From contig CAYINU010000048.1 of assembly GCA_964364855.1 (NCBI GenBank), forward strand, positions 1 to 15,706: a stretch of 15,706 nucleotides of DNA, in the 5' to 3' direction. Position numbers and translations under genes: made by a program. Below the pieces are notes generated by a model that worked only from the letters and a program-made list of their open reading frames with translations, did no database searches and was not told the DNA's origin. Position 1 is the stretch's first letter. Every line of letters begins with the position of its first letter. This DNA is from CAYINU01 sp964364855. Lineage in GTDB: Bacteria > Margulisbacteria > Marinamargulisbacteria > CAYINU01. Shown here in pieces: positions 1 through 7,001 of this stretch.

Positions 1-2
1 AG

Positions 3-146
3 ATCAGCATGGGGTCAATCGAAGGGCTGATAGTGGTGATCGTCATCCATACGGAACGAAACGGGAAAACGAGATTGATTTCAGCTCGAATGGCCAGTCA
101 AAAAGAAAGGGGAATATACCATGAGCATTTCGAGAAAACGTCTTAA
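3..146 (+). CDS. brnT: BrnT family toxin, C-terminal part (cut by window start)
   Basis: An open frame enters from the left edge (first full codon at 3) and stops with TAA at 144-146, giving about 47 residues. It contains the run VIVIHTERNGKTRLISAR followed by a basic, charged helix (KERGIYHEHFE). This is the typical end of BrnT, a RelE/ParE-like ribonuclease toxin, with the conserved HTER..K.RLISAR strand-turn-helix. In known BrnTA systems BrnT cleaves RNA and is neutralised by BrnA. The next gene is brnA, in another frame, and the two overlap by 26 bases (121-146), which suggests coupled translation. The upstream two thirds, including the promoter, lie outside the window, so I cannot tell whether the toxin is intact. 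The identification rests on a short sequence plus the brnA neighbour. Confidence 0.82.
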   Translation: MSMGSIEGLIVVIVIHTERNGKTRLISARMASQKERGIYHEHFEKTS

Positions 147-378
147 AGCGTTACAAATCCTCTCCAATCAAGAGAGGGATTATTCCGATATCCCCCAAAC
201 AAATGCAACCTTTTGGAAAAATGCCCAAGTGGTTTTTCCGGACAGAAAAGAGGTCATTACAATTCGAATTGATCACGCAGTTGTTGAATGGTTCAAAGAA
301 CTCGGCCCTCGATATCAATCTCGCATAAACGCGGTACTACGTTCTTACGTTAGGGCACATCAGCAAAAGCACTCTTAA
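121..378 (+). CDS. brnA: BrnA-type antitoxin
   Basis: An 85-residue protein. Residues ~25-80 match the BrnA antitoxin pattern: DIPQTNATFWKNAQ, then FPDRKEVITIRIDHAVVEWF, then GPRYQSRINAVLRSYV. The ITIRID strand followed by two helices is the ribbon-helix-helix DNA-binding fold. In known systems BrnA binds BrnT and the dimer-tetramer complex represses its own operon, so autoregulation is expected, but the operator is upstream of the window. The start at 121 is preceded by AAAGGGGAATATACC, a usable Shine-Dalgarno inside the brnT reading frame. The 3' end overlaps the convergent msrA by 4 bases (375-378), leaving no space for an intergenic terminator. The gene is visibly richer in A/T than most neighbours, as is common for mobile toxin-antitoxin modules. 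Confidence 0.88.
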   Translation: MSISRKRLKALQILSNQERDYSDIPQTNATFWKNAQVVFPDRKEVITIRIDHAVVEWFKELGPRYQSRINAVLRSYVRAHQQKHS

Positions 379-986
379 TGTTCGCCCTGCTTCCCCCATG
401 TCCGTTTTAAGTAGCCGGCTCGTCCGGAACCATACTTGTATTGCTCATACCGGAAGGGATTCTTTTTGTAATAGCCCTGGTGATACTCCTCGGCGGGATA
501 GAATGGCTTGGCTGGCAAGATCTGAGTTTTGACACCGCCGGGGAATTTGCCCAGATCTGTTAATGCCGCTTTGGATTTTTCGGCCGCTTTTTTTTGGGCA
601 TCGGAATGGTAAAAAATCGCTGTGCGGTATTGGGGGCCGATGTCGGCAAATTGGCCATTGTCGGCCGTGGGATCGATATTGTGCCAAAATACGTCGAGCA
701 GTTTGGTATAAGACATTTTGGACGGATCAAAGACGATCTGAACCGCCTCATAATGGCCCGTTCGTCCTGTGGTGACTTGTTGGTAAGTCGGACTGGGGAC
801 CGTTCCCCCGGTATACCCCACCGTCACGGAAACGATACCCGGCAGCTTGTCATAGGGCGGTTGCATACACCAAAAACATCCCCCTGCAAACGTTGCGGTT
901 TCTGTGGTCATGGCCCGACCCTCCTGTGAAAAAGTGATAAGGGTAGCAGCAAACATCACTGCAAAAAACACTGCGCGGAATCGCAT
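375..986 (-). CDS. msrA: Peptide methionine sulfoxide reductase A with N-terminal signal peptide
   Basis: MsrA reduces the S-epimer of methionine sulfoxide in proteins back to methionine. The 203-residue product has the active-site motif GGCFWC (catalytic Cys37, second Cys40), then VGYTGGTVPSPTYQQV, GHYEAVQIVFDP, DPTADNGQFADIGPQYR and PAEEYHQGYYKKNP, covering the whole family length. No other cysteine is present, so Cys40 is the only candidate internal resolving partner. An N-terminal hydrophobic stretch (residues 5-19) ending near GRA predicts export to the periplasm, unlike the usual cytosolic MsrA. I chose the ATG at 984-986 because GGAGG lies at the right distance upstream (complement of 993-998). 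The frame is open further up to 1082, but that would add a non-conserved segment in front of a good signal peptide. No MsrB domain or gene is seen. Confidence 0.95.
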   Translation of the reverse strand: MRFRAVFFAVMFAATLITFSQEGRAMTTETATFAGGCFWCMQPPYDKLPGIVSVTVGYTGGTVPSPTYQQVTTGRTGHYEAVQIVFDPSKMSYTKLLDVFWHNIDPTADNGQFADIGPQYRTAIFYHSDAQKKAAEKSKAALTDLGKFPGGVKTQILPAKPFYPAEEYHQGYYKKNPFRYEQYKYGSGRAGYLKRTWGKQGEH

Positions 987-1007
987 TGAGAGTCCTCCAG
1001 CGTATAG

Positions 1008-1035
1008 CTTATAAGAAAATAAGGGCCTTTCACAA
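1008..1035 (-). promoter_or_regulatory. Candidate sigma70-type promoter of msrA
   Basis: Read on the minus strand, TTGTGA (complement of 1030-1035) and TATAAG (complement of 1008-1013) are separated by 16 bases, matching the -35 consensus at 4 of 6 positions and the -10 consensus at 5 of 6. The predicted transcript would start near 1001, just ahead of the GGAGG ribosome binding site and the ATG at 986. This is pattern matching only. The divergent side of this gap (1036-1142) shows no convincing promoter for the lipoprotein gene. Confidence 0.4.
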
Positions 1036-1142
1036 TGGCCATCCTTCATCGATTTTTTTGTTTTTCCGAAAACAAATGGCATACTTTAAGTAATTTTCAC
1101 CAACACCGTTCTCCATAAATCCGGTTTCTTAAGGAGCATGTG

Positions 1143-2297
1143 ATGCGCCAATACCTAAGCAAAACCGTTCTTTTCTCCGCACTCTGCTGCGTAGGAATGA
1201 TGTTGTTTTTGACTGCTTGTCCCAGCGCGAGCAGTAGCAGCAACAACAACAGTAACAATAATAATAATAGCGGAAGCTCCTCGGGCTGGACGGTCGTTAC
1301 CTCATCCGGCTCCTCGCTTGTCAGCCCGAATTACGGGGACAAGTCTAACCGTGTTTCGGGAGGAGCAAACAGAGGTATTTCAGGGGAGTTTGATGTCTTT
1401 TTTTTGGATAGCGATCACGGTTGGATCGTAGGAAACCTCGGTGATCTGATCAGAATTACCAACAGGACCACGATTGAATTTCTGAATATCAACGAGGAAT
1501 CGGGTACATTTCGAAGTGTGATTTCACCCTCCGCTTCTCAAGTCTTCATCAGTGGGGATGATGGCACCCTGGGCGGAGATTCCATTTACTACTCTTCCAC
1601 CGCAGATCAACCTTCCCCACTGTGGAGCACAGTCGCCAACACCGCCACTTTATTCCCGGGCCGATCCTTAAACACCTTGGATCGCATCAATGCCCTCGCA
1701 GCAGTAGTCGGAAGCACCACCACCTATTGGGCAGCGGGTGGCTTGGGAGATAACACCGCGATCATTTTAAAATCGAATAACGGCACCACATGGACCTCGG
1801 TGTACCGCGAGTCAACGCCTTCCATGCTCCACAGCATCGATTTTTATGATGCCAATAACGGCATGGCGGTCGGGGCGGATGGGACCATATTGGTTAGCAC
1901 AACAGGAGGTACCAGCTGGGTCGTCGCAAGCAGCGGAACAACCAGCACATTGTACGAAGTCCGCATGATCAGTGACTCTAGCGCCATTGTAGTCGGGGCT
2001 GATGGCGTTGCATTGCGAACCGTGGATGGCGGAAACACGTTTTCCTCGCTTAGTACCGGCACAACAAACGACTTGTATGCACTGGCCGTGCGAGATACCA
2101 AAGTGTGGGCGGGGGGAGAAGGCGGCACCATTATCTATTCTTCAAATTCCGGGACATCATGGACTGCACAAACCAGCAATACCAACTATGACCTTCAGGC
2201 GATTTACTTTTTAAGTGATACCGTGGGTTTTGCGGTGGGGGGAACACCGACCTCTACCAGTACCGGTGTGATTTTGGCCTACACGGAGGGGCAGTAA
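1143..2297 (+). CDS. BNR/Ycf48-like beta-propeller lipoprotein
   Basis: The 384-residue product begins with a lipoprotein signal peptide ending in the lipobox LTAC (Cys about residue 26), followed by a low-complexity Ser/Asn linker that would hold the domain away from the membrane. The rest is a repeated pattern of the type DxxxGxxVGxxGxIxxTxDGGxxW: for example DANNGMAVGADGTILVSTTG, SDSSAIVVGADGVALRTVDG and KVWAGGEGGTIIYSSNSG. This is the BNR/sialidase-like propeller shared with the photosystem II assembly factor Ycf48/HCF136. In non-photosynthetic bacteria such proteins are extracytoplasmic with unknown roles. A GTG at 1140 is in frame, but AAGGAG (1131-1136) is better spaced for the ATG at 1143. 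The peptidase/barrel gene starts 3 bases after the stop, so a shared transcript and a shared envelope role are likely. No enzymatic motif is seen. Confidence 0.85.
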   Translation: MRQYLSKTVLFSALCCVGMMLFLTACPSASSSSNNNSNNNNNSGSSSGWTVVTSSGSSLVSPNYGDKSNRVSGGANRGISGEFDVFFLDSDHGWIVGNLGDLIRITNRTTIEFLNINEESGTFRSVISPSASQVFISGDDGTLGGDSIYYSSTADQPSPLWSTVANTATLFPGRSLNTLDRINALAAVVGSTTTYWAAGGLGDNTAIILKSNNGTTWTSVYRESTPSMLHSIDFYDANNGMAVGADGTILVSTTGGTSWVVASSGTTSTLYEVRMISDSSAIVVGADGVALRTVDGGNTFSSLSTGTTNDLYALAVRDTKVWAGGEGGTIIYSSNSGTSWTAQTSNTNYDLQAIYFLSDTVGFAVGGTPTSTSTGVILAYTEGQ

Positions 2298-2300
2298 GCC

Positions 2301-4922
2301 ATGCGCCGCTTAGTGTGTCTATTGGCCCTCTTGGGGATCGGGTTTTCGTCAGAGTCATTTGCCGGCATTTTGAACTGGCACTATTTGGAAAGTGAACATT
2401 ACGTCCTCTATTACCACGACGGGTGGGAGGGCAAGGCTAAAACCGTCCTATCCGAACTCGAACTGGCCCGCGCTTACACCGCAAAAGCAACCGGTGTCGA
2501 GACTCCGAAAATCCCCGTCGTACTGGAAGATCTGGGTATCGAGGCAAATGGATTTGTGTCCAAATTCCCCTTTCAGATGCGGTTGTTCCCCAAAACAGCC
2601 GCCACCGAAAGCGATTTTTCGAAAGATCCCAATTCGTTGCGCCTTTTGATCACACACGAGCAAACCCATGTCGCGCAGACCAGCAATCTTCGCGGACTCG
2701 GTCGACAGGCACGAGACCTTTTAGGCAACAATTACAACATTCAGTGGGACGTCATGAACTGGATGCTGGAAGGGTATGCCGTAAACGTTGAGTCGACCCT
2801 GGGGCCACCTACCGGACGCCTTTACCACGGTTATCATGACGCGGCAGTCTTGGCAAAAGCGTATTACAACCACTTCCCCAGTTTCATGGATATGAATAAC
2901 ACGACCCTTTTGCAATTCCCTCCTGGTTTTTGGTACCACTATGGGTCGGTTTTTTGGCAGTTCATCGCCCAAAAATATGGGCCGGACTCGATCAACCGCT
3001 TTTTTGAGGAGTTGGGACGATACCCAAGCCTGTCTTCTGTCTTTTTTATCCAGAAGGAATTTCCGGACTATTATGGCGTAGACACGGCCTTCAAGGCGGT
3101 TTATCACAAATCGATCGTTGATGTGTATGAGGAATGGAAAGTGGAGATGCTTACCGAAAGCCAAGAATGGCGTACAGGCGGTACGCGAAAAACCTGGGAG
3201 GGGTGGATCAAACCCACCATGACATCGGATGGGACTTCGGTTTATTACGTGTCCGGTATTTTGTATCGTACAGAACCGTATTCCCAAACGATGCTGTTTG
3301 GTCTCTATCGACTCACTCCCACAACCGGCGAAACCACACTGGTCACTTACCTGCCCCATTTTTCAGTCGGGACACTGCAATATATGAATGGAAACCTCTA
3401 TATCGGAGGTATGGAAACACGGTTCGGCTTTGATAACATCTCCAGCAACGGATTTGGCAAGTATACTCATTTGCGAAAAATCAATCCGAGCACTGGGGAA
3501 TCTAGCATCGTGCTCAGCAATGTCGGGGATGCCTTTTATGTGGCACAAAACGGCACCGTTTATTATGCGATCGAAAAGCAAAAGTCATTCGGATCGGAAC
3601 TCTGGAAATACGATGGCACCAGTCGCATCAAAATGGCCGACACGCCAGAGGTCATTGGCGAGATTTTTTCTGACGCAGATCCCGGCTCCTTGTGGGTCGT
3701 CAGTAAATCGGAATCCCAAGCATGGAAAATCACACGTGTTACGTTGGCAACCGGGGAAGTGACACCCATCGTCAACTCTGCTTGGGCGGAAACCACTGCC
3801 AAACGGGTTGGCAACAGCATTCTATTCACCTCCACTCTGGAAGGGAAATATGGGGTATACCGCTATGACCTCACCCGAAAAAAGATCGAAAACCTATCGA
3901 CGGCCTCCTTTGCAAAAGAAGCCGAAATAGTGGGGAATACGTTGGTCTTTACGGGGATCACCGATACCGGGGAGGATCTGTTTGTCTCCACCGTAAACGC
4001 CATCCCTGTCGTCTGGGAACCCGAAGTCAATACTGTCTATACGCCGCCGCCACCTGTGTCCTATACCTCCGGGACCGCCTGGGAACGCAACTTCACTCAG
4101 GAACCCCTACCCTATGTACGCTTTTTTTCGCAATACGATTCCACCACTGTTCGGGGCCTACGGGAAATCAGTTGGAACAAGTTCTCGCTGCTCGGTGCTG
4201 ATGTGCTAGGCATGTATACCTATCAGATGGATTTTATCCCCTCCAAAGGGCCTTCCGTCACACTGATTACCAAAGAATTTTTGCCCGCTATTTTCTCCGT
4301 TTCCAAGGTGCTGAGTGATGCGGCTACCACTGTGAGCGTGACCATTCCCCTATTCCGGTCCGAAGAATTTGGATTTCGGAATGTCTCGGTGGGCGCGGTC
4401 GTCAATATCAATGGCGATGCCACAGACTATGGACCGGAGCTATCAACAACCTACGCATTCAGCCCGTTTACACAAGCGATGGCCAGTGCCCAATACCGTA
4501 CGGTGTCAACCCAGCTGCAAACGACCTATCAAGTTGTACAGTCACTACCTTTATTTTCTCAGTTAACGTTGACCTATTTCGATTGGCGAGCCACAAACGG
4601 CACTCCGCTGTTCGTAGGATTGGATTCCTATTGGTCGATGACAGCACAGTTTAGCGCCCAACTGGCCAAATTGAACTGGGGATTGTGGTCCCCCAATATC
4701 TACTTTGAGGGCCTGTTCGCACGCATAACCGGAACCGCCGATGCGGTGGGAGCGGTATCGGGCGGCATTACCTATAGAACCGAAACCCGCCCGTATTATA
4801 CCTATGAGATGGTGTTTGAAGGGTATTTGGCCAATGGTGCGGTACGGGTACGGCCCACATTTGGCATCGACAGTCTGGGAGCGCCGATCTATACGTTGGG
4901 TGGGATGCTGATTTTCAACTAG
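2301..4922 (+). CDS. Outer-membrane protein: HEXXH gluzincin-like peptidase domain, propeller region and C-terminal beta-barrel
   Basis: The 873-residue product has a signal peptide (residues 1-21, ending SFA). Residues ~22-290 form a peptidase_MA-like domain: HEQTH at 119-123 gives two zinc ligands and catalytic Glu120, and NWMLEGYAV places Glu157 as the likely third ligand, the gluzincin arrangement also found in M1-like families. Residues ~300-570 show repeated TolB/WD40-like strands (TSDGTSVYYVSG, GELWKYDG-like units). A proline-rich linker (PPPP near 581) leads to ~280 C-terminal residues of alternating strands ending in GGMLIFN, resembling the outer-membrane barrels of bacterial surface antigen proteins. 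The stop TAG is formed by the inverted-repeat element that follows. GGAGGGG at 2285-2291, inside the lipoprotein gene, serves as ribosome binding site. Substrate unknown; zinc peptidase activity and barrel insertion are inferred. Confidence 0.8.
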   Translation: MRRLVCLLALLGIGFSSESFAGILNWHYLESEHYVLYYHDGWEGKAKTVLSELELARAYTAKATGVETPKIPVVLEDLGIEANGFVSKFPFQMRLFPKTAATESDFSKDPNSLRLLITHEQTHVAQTSNLRGLGRQARDLLGNNYNIQWDVMNWMLEGYAVNVESTLGPPTGRLYHGYHDAAVLAKAYYNHFPSFMDMNNTTLLQFPPGFWYHYGSVFWQFIAQKYGPDSINRFFEELGRYPSLSSVFFIQKEFPDYYGVDTAFKAVYHKSIVDVYEEWKVEMLTESQEWRTGGTRKTWEGWIKPTMTSDGTSVYYVSGILYRTEPYSQTMLFGLYRLTPTTGETTLVTYLPHFSVGTLQYMNGNLYIGGMETRFGFDNISSNGFGKYTHLRKINPSTGESSIVLSNVGDAFYVAQNGTVYYAIEKQKSFGSELWKYDGTSRIKMADTPEVIGEIFSDADPGSLWVVSKSESQAWKITRVTLATGEVTPIVNSAWAETTAKRVGNSILFTSTLEGKYGVYRYDLTRKKIENLSTASFAKEAEIVGNTLVFTGITDTGEDLFVSTVNAIPVVWEPEVNTVYTPPPPVSYTSGTAWERNFTQEPLPYVRFFSQYDSTTVRGLREISWNKFSLLGADVLGMYTYQMDFIPSKGPSVTLITKEFLPAIFSVSKVLSDAATTVSVTIPLFRSEEFGFRNVSVGAVVNINGDATDYGPELSTTYAFSPFTQAMASAQYRTVSTQLQTTYQVVQSLPLFSQLTLTYFDWRATNGTPLFVGLDSYWSMTAQFSAQLAKLNWGLWSPNIYFEGLFARITGTADAVGAVSGGITYRTETRPYYTYEMVFEGYLANGAVRVRPTFGIDSLGAPIYTLGGMLIFN

Positions 4923-4936
4923 GCCCTGTTGACATT
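4922..4936 (+). repeat. Left terminal inverted repeat of the MITE-like element
   Basis: GGCCCTGTTGACATT, preceded by TA (4920-4921). It overlaps the last base of the upstream peptidase stop codon. Confidence 0.85.
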
Positions 4937-5030
4937 CGCCCATGCGGCGTTATCGCTCCGGTCACAATCGGCCCTCCCTCCGGTCGGGACCCTCTGAGAT
5001 TGCTCCCTTCGCGAGTGCCTTGCCTGATCA

Positions 5031-5045
5031 AATGTCAACAGGGCC
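5031..5045 (-). repeat. Right terminal inverted repeat of the MITE-like element
   Basis: AATGTCAACAGGGCC, followed by TA (5046-5047). It encodes the final Pro-Cys-stop of RsgA on the minus strand. Confidence 0.85.
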
Positions 5046-6081
5046 TAAGCGTTCCGCGGTTTTTTTTGCCCTTCTCCCGCCAGCGTTTTTCGTTTTTTCG
5101 AATCGTCAAAGCACGGATTTCGTCGCGTTGTTTGCAGTACCGCATATAGCGTTCTCGCGGTAAGATCCCCGCTTCTACGGCTTCCCGGACGGCGCAACCG
5201 GGTTCATTGGCATGCTTGCAGTTGCCGAATCGGCAGCGGGCTGACAGTGCGGTAATGTCAGCGAAATGGGCCGCGAGCCCAGATTCGTCCATCCACAACT
5301 GGATTTCACGCAACCCCGGCGTGTCGATAATCAATCCACCATCCGGCAGTCGAAAGAGTTCACGATGCGTGGTCGTATGCCGCCCTTGGTCGTCCGCCTC
5401 GCGAATCTCCCCGGTTTTTTGGATGGACTGCTTGAGCAAGCGGTTGATGAGGGTGGATTTTCCCACGCCCGAACTGCCTACAACGACTCCGGTTTTTCCC
5501 ATGGGCAGGTAATGCCGTAAGGCATTGACGCCAATCCCATATTTGGCCGAAATGGGCAGGACAACCAATCCTTTGACCGCACCCTCGGTTTCGGTCACGT
5601 AAGGATCGGGACGTTCTACTTTGTCGGCTTTATTGAGGACTACTACTGGCTGAGCACCGCTTTCATAAGCCAAAGTCAAAAAACGTTCGATACGTGCCAC
5701 GTTAAAATGGCGATCCAACGCGGTGACAATAAAGACCACATCGACATTGGCGGCCAGCACCTGCGCTTCGGTCGTCTCACCGGCCACTTTCCGCGTCACG
5801 GCTGTACGCCGTGGCATCACGACCCGGATCGTGCCACGCCTCCCTTCTTGGCTCACCCAGACCCAATCCCCAACCACCGGCAATTCGGAAGCCGTTTTTG
5901 CATTGAATTTGAGTACGCCGGCCAGCTCGCACAAGGACTCAGCACTTTCGGTGGAAACCGTATAGAGATGAGATTGGTTCCGGATCACCCGACCCAATAC
6001 ACTACCCTCGACCCACAACGGGTCAGCTTCGCGCTGAAGCGCTGGTGTCCAGCCCAGCAAAATAAAGGCGTCTGTCGTCAT
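5035..6081 (-). CDS. rsgA: Ribosome small-subunit-dependent GTPase RsgA
   Basis: RsgA (YjeQ/YloQ) is a circularly permuted GTPase that acts late in 30S ribosomal subunit maturation. The 348-residue product has an N-terminal OB-fold region (~20-100), then the permuted order of G motifs: NKAD at 150-153 (G4), ISAK (G5), GSSGVGKS at 202-209 (G1/P-loop) and DTPG at 253-256 (G3). The C-terminal zinc knuckle is complete, with Cys283, Cys288, His290 and Cys296, followed by a basic tail. No Shine-Dalgarno is evident before the ATG at 6081. The Rpn gene lies 34 bases upstream on the same strand, so the two may be co-transcribed. The last residues (RPC-stop) are encoded by the inserted terminal repeat; removing the element predicts an end of ...GTLS-stop, so the insertion barely alters the protein. 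Confidence 0.96.
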   Translation of the reverse strand: MTTDAFILLGWTPALQREADPLWVEGSVLGRVIRNQSHLYTVSTESAESLCELAGVLKFNAKTASELPVVGDWVWVSQEGRRGTIRVVMPRRTAVTRKVAGETTEAQVLAANVDVVFIVTALDRHFNVARIERFLTLAYESGAQPVVVLNKADKVERPDPYVTETEGAVKGLVVLPISAKYGIGVNALRHYLPMGKTGVVVGSSGVGKSTLINRLLKQSIQKTGEIREADDQGRHTTTHRELFRLPDGGLIIDTPGLREIQLWMDESGLAAHFADITALSARCRFGNCKHANEPGCAVREAVEAGILPRERYMRYCKQRDEIRALTIRKNEKRWREKGKKNRGTLRPC

Positions 6082-6084
6082 GAT

Positions 6085-6162
6085 CTAAAAAGGTAGCACG
6101 ATTGGCTCGTCAGGTTTAGGGAGGAGGTAGGTCTTGAGGCTGCCCGGCTGGCCGTAGGCCAT
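6085..6162 (-). other. Alternative short reading frame inside and beyond the Rpn 3' end
   Basis: On the minus strand an ATG at 6160-6162 opens a 25-codon frame ending at TAG (complement of 6085-6087), three bases before the rsgA ATG. It starts MAYGQPGSLKTYLLPKPDEP and ends in IVLPF. Most early codons end in C or G (GCC TAC GGC CAG), the opposite of the A/T-rich Rpn body. There is no Shine-Dalgarno. It could be a tiny leader peptide for rsgA, a remnant of a frameshifted coding end, or chance. I do not call it a gene. Confidence 0.2.
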
Positions 6163-6964
6163 GAAAGGAATCCAGATAACCGGCAATAGCTATCCCCTTG
6201 GCCTTCATCGCTTTGGCAATGGCCCGTTTTTCTTCCAACTTGCCTTTCAATTCCCCTTTCAAGAAGGCTTTTTCTATGCCTGCGGCTTCATCCCGTAGCC
6301 ACCGTAACTGACCGGCATATAACAGGCGTTCTTCTTGGGTAAAATTCACCGTGTCTAATACATGAACCGCTTTTTTCAAAAAAGGGTCTTGTAAATTTTT
6401 AGGGAGTTGATTTTCTTTGAGTTCATAGGATTTTTTAAGAAATGTAACCCAACGATCCAGGGCAGTTTTGACTTGAGAAATCTCTTTGTCAAACTTTTCA
6501 AGTTCAATCGTATGAAGCTCAAAATCACAGAAGGCTTGTTTGTTGCTTTTGGTGTTCATCACACAGTACCGGTTGTGATAATCAGGCTCATCCATCAGGT
6601 TAAAGTTAAGAATATGAATGCCGATGGTTTTATTTAGTTCAGAATAGGCCTTGCCCTCCTCCATTTGAGCCGAATAGACTTCGGACCAGTAATAAAGAGC
6701 ACGTTTTTCGTAATGCAGTTGGTCGGTAATTTGAATTTCGACATTGTAATGTTTGCCCGATTTACCTTGAGCTCGGATATCGAGGATGGAGAGTTTGTCT
6801 TGCAAATAGGTTTTGGCATTGAAGGGATTTTTGATCAGGACATCCATCACTTGGTCCTGTTCTGAGACAACCGAATTAATCAAAGAAATCAAGAGGTCTT
6901 TGTTTTCCTCGGATCCAAACAATAACTTAAATACAAAATGAACCCGAGGATTCAAACGGTTCAT
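6116..6964 (-). CDS. Rpn family PD-(D/E)XK recombination-promoting nuclease / putative transposase
   Basis: The 282-residue product opens with NPRVHFVFKLLFGSEENKDL, the start typical of Rpn/PDDEXK_2 proteins (usually with Asp where His stands here). The nuclease core is DKLSILDIRAQGKSGKHYNV followed by EIQI: an Asp in the first strand, then the E-x-Q signature. Related Rpn proteins cut DNA and stimulate RecA-independent recombination. A charged helix (GELKGKLEEKRAIAKAMKAKG) precedes the end as in relatives, but where these usually close with a short helix motif around TGLS.EEI, this one ends in GYLDSFHGLRPAGQPQDLPP plus one more proline, encoded by G/C-rich DNA unlike the A/T-rich remainder. 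This tail may come from a repeat insertion. The ATG at 6964 lacks a ribosome binding site but has a -10 hexamer 7 bases before it. The A/T-rich body suggests transfer. Confidence 0.85.
   Translation of the reverse strand: MNRLNPRVHFVFKLLFGSEENKDLLISLINSVVSEQDQVMDVLIKNPFNAKTYLQDKLSILDIRAQGKSGKHYNVEIQITDQLHYEKRALYYWSEVYSAQMEEGKAYSELNKTIGIHILNFNLMDEPDYHNRYCVMNTKSNKQAFCDFELHTIELEKFDKEISQVKTALDRWVTFLKKSYELKENQLPKNLQDPFLKKAVHVLDTVNFTQEERLLYAGQLRWLRDEAAGIEKAFLKGELKGKLEEKRAIAKAMKAKGIAIAGYLDSFHGLRPAGQPQDLPPP
6149..6161. repeat. Short palindrome in the G/C-rich 3' end of the Rpn gene
   Basis: TGGCCGTAGGCCA forms a 5-bp stem with a 3-base loop. It lies within the unusual G/C-rich segment (about 6116-6180) and may be part of a repeat that replaced the original 3' end. 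Confidence 0.4.
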
Positions 6965-6971
6965 AGCTGCA

Positions 6972-7001
6972 AGTATAGGGTAGTCGCATTGGGTCGGGCA
7001 A
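6972..7001 (-). promoter_or_regulatory. Candidate promoter of the Rpn gene giving a leaderless mRNA
   Basis: On the minus strand TTGCCC (complement of 6996-7001) and TATACT (complement of 6972-6977) are 18 bases apart; the -10 matches 5 of 6 consensus positions. The ATG at 6964 begins only 7 bases after the -10, so transcription would start at or next to the start codon. No Shine-Dalgarno is present. Confidence 0.45.

Larger units (their letters stand above)
4920..5047. mobile_element. MITE-like element with 15-bp perfect terminal inverted repeats and TA target duplication
   Basis: TAGGCCCTGTTGACATT at 4920-4936 is the exact reverse complement of AATGTCAACAGGGCCTA at 5031-5047, and complementarity stops right at the TA on each side. 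This fits a 124-bp element (4922-5045) with 15-bp terminal repeats inserted at a TA dinucleotide that was duplicated. TA duplication is known for IS630/Tc1-mariner-type elements and some IS5-group elements; I cannot name the parent transposon. The interior holds no credible gene; CTCCGGTC occurs twice (4956-4963, 4978-4985). The element sits between convergent genes: the peptidase stop TAG (4920-4922) includes its first G, and the rsgA stop (complement of 5035-5037) and last codons lie in its right repeat. Confidence 0.8.

Noticed and set aside
987..1082. N-terminal extension of MsrA to 235 residues from an upstream ATG
   Set aside because: The ATG at 986 has GGAGG at proper spacing and begins a clean signal peptide; the extension would bury it.
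1222..1290. Ser/Asn-rich tract as a phase-variable simple repeat
   Set aside because: The codons are mixed AAC/AAT/AGC/AGT without a long perfect repeat; it is better read as a lipoprotein linker.
2721..3359. Long minus-strand open frame (212 codons) opposite the peptidase gene
   Set aside because: A shadow of a strongly supported plus-strand gene; composition is not protein-like and no motif is visible.
4563..4943. Minus-strand open frame opposite the barrel domain
   Set aside because: Shadow frame of the plus-strand gene, with no motif or ribosome binding site.
4942..5163. Open frame across the inverted-repeat element and the rsgA 3' end
   Set aside because: It runs over non-coding element sequence and antisense to rsgA, with no recognisable protein features.
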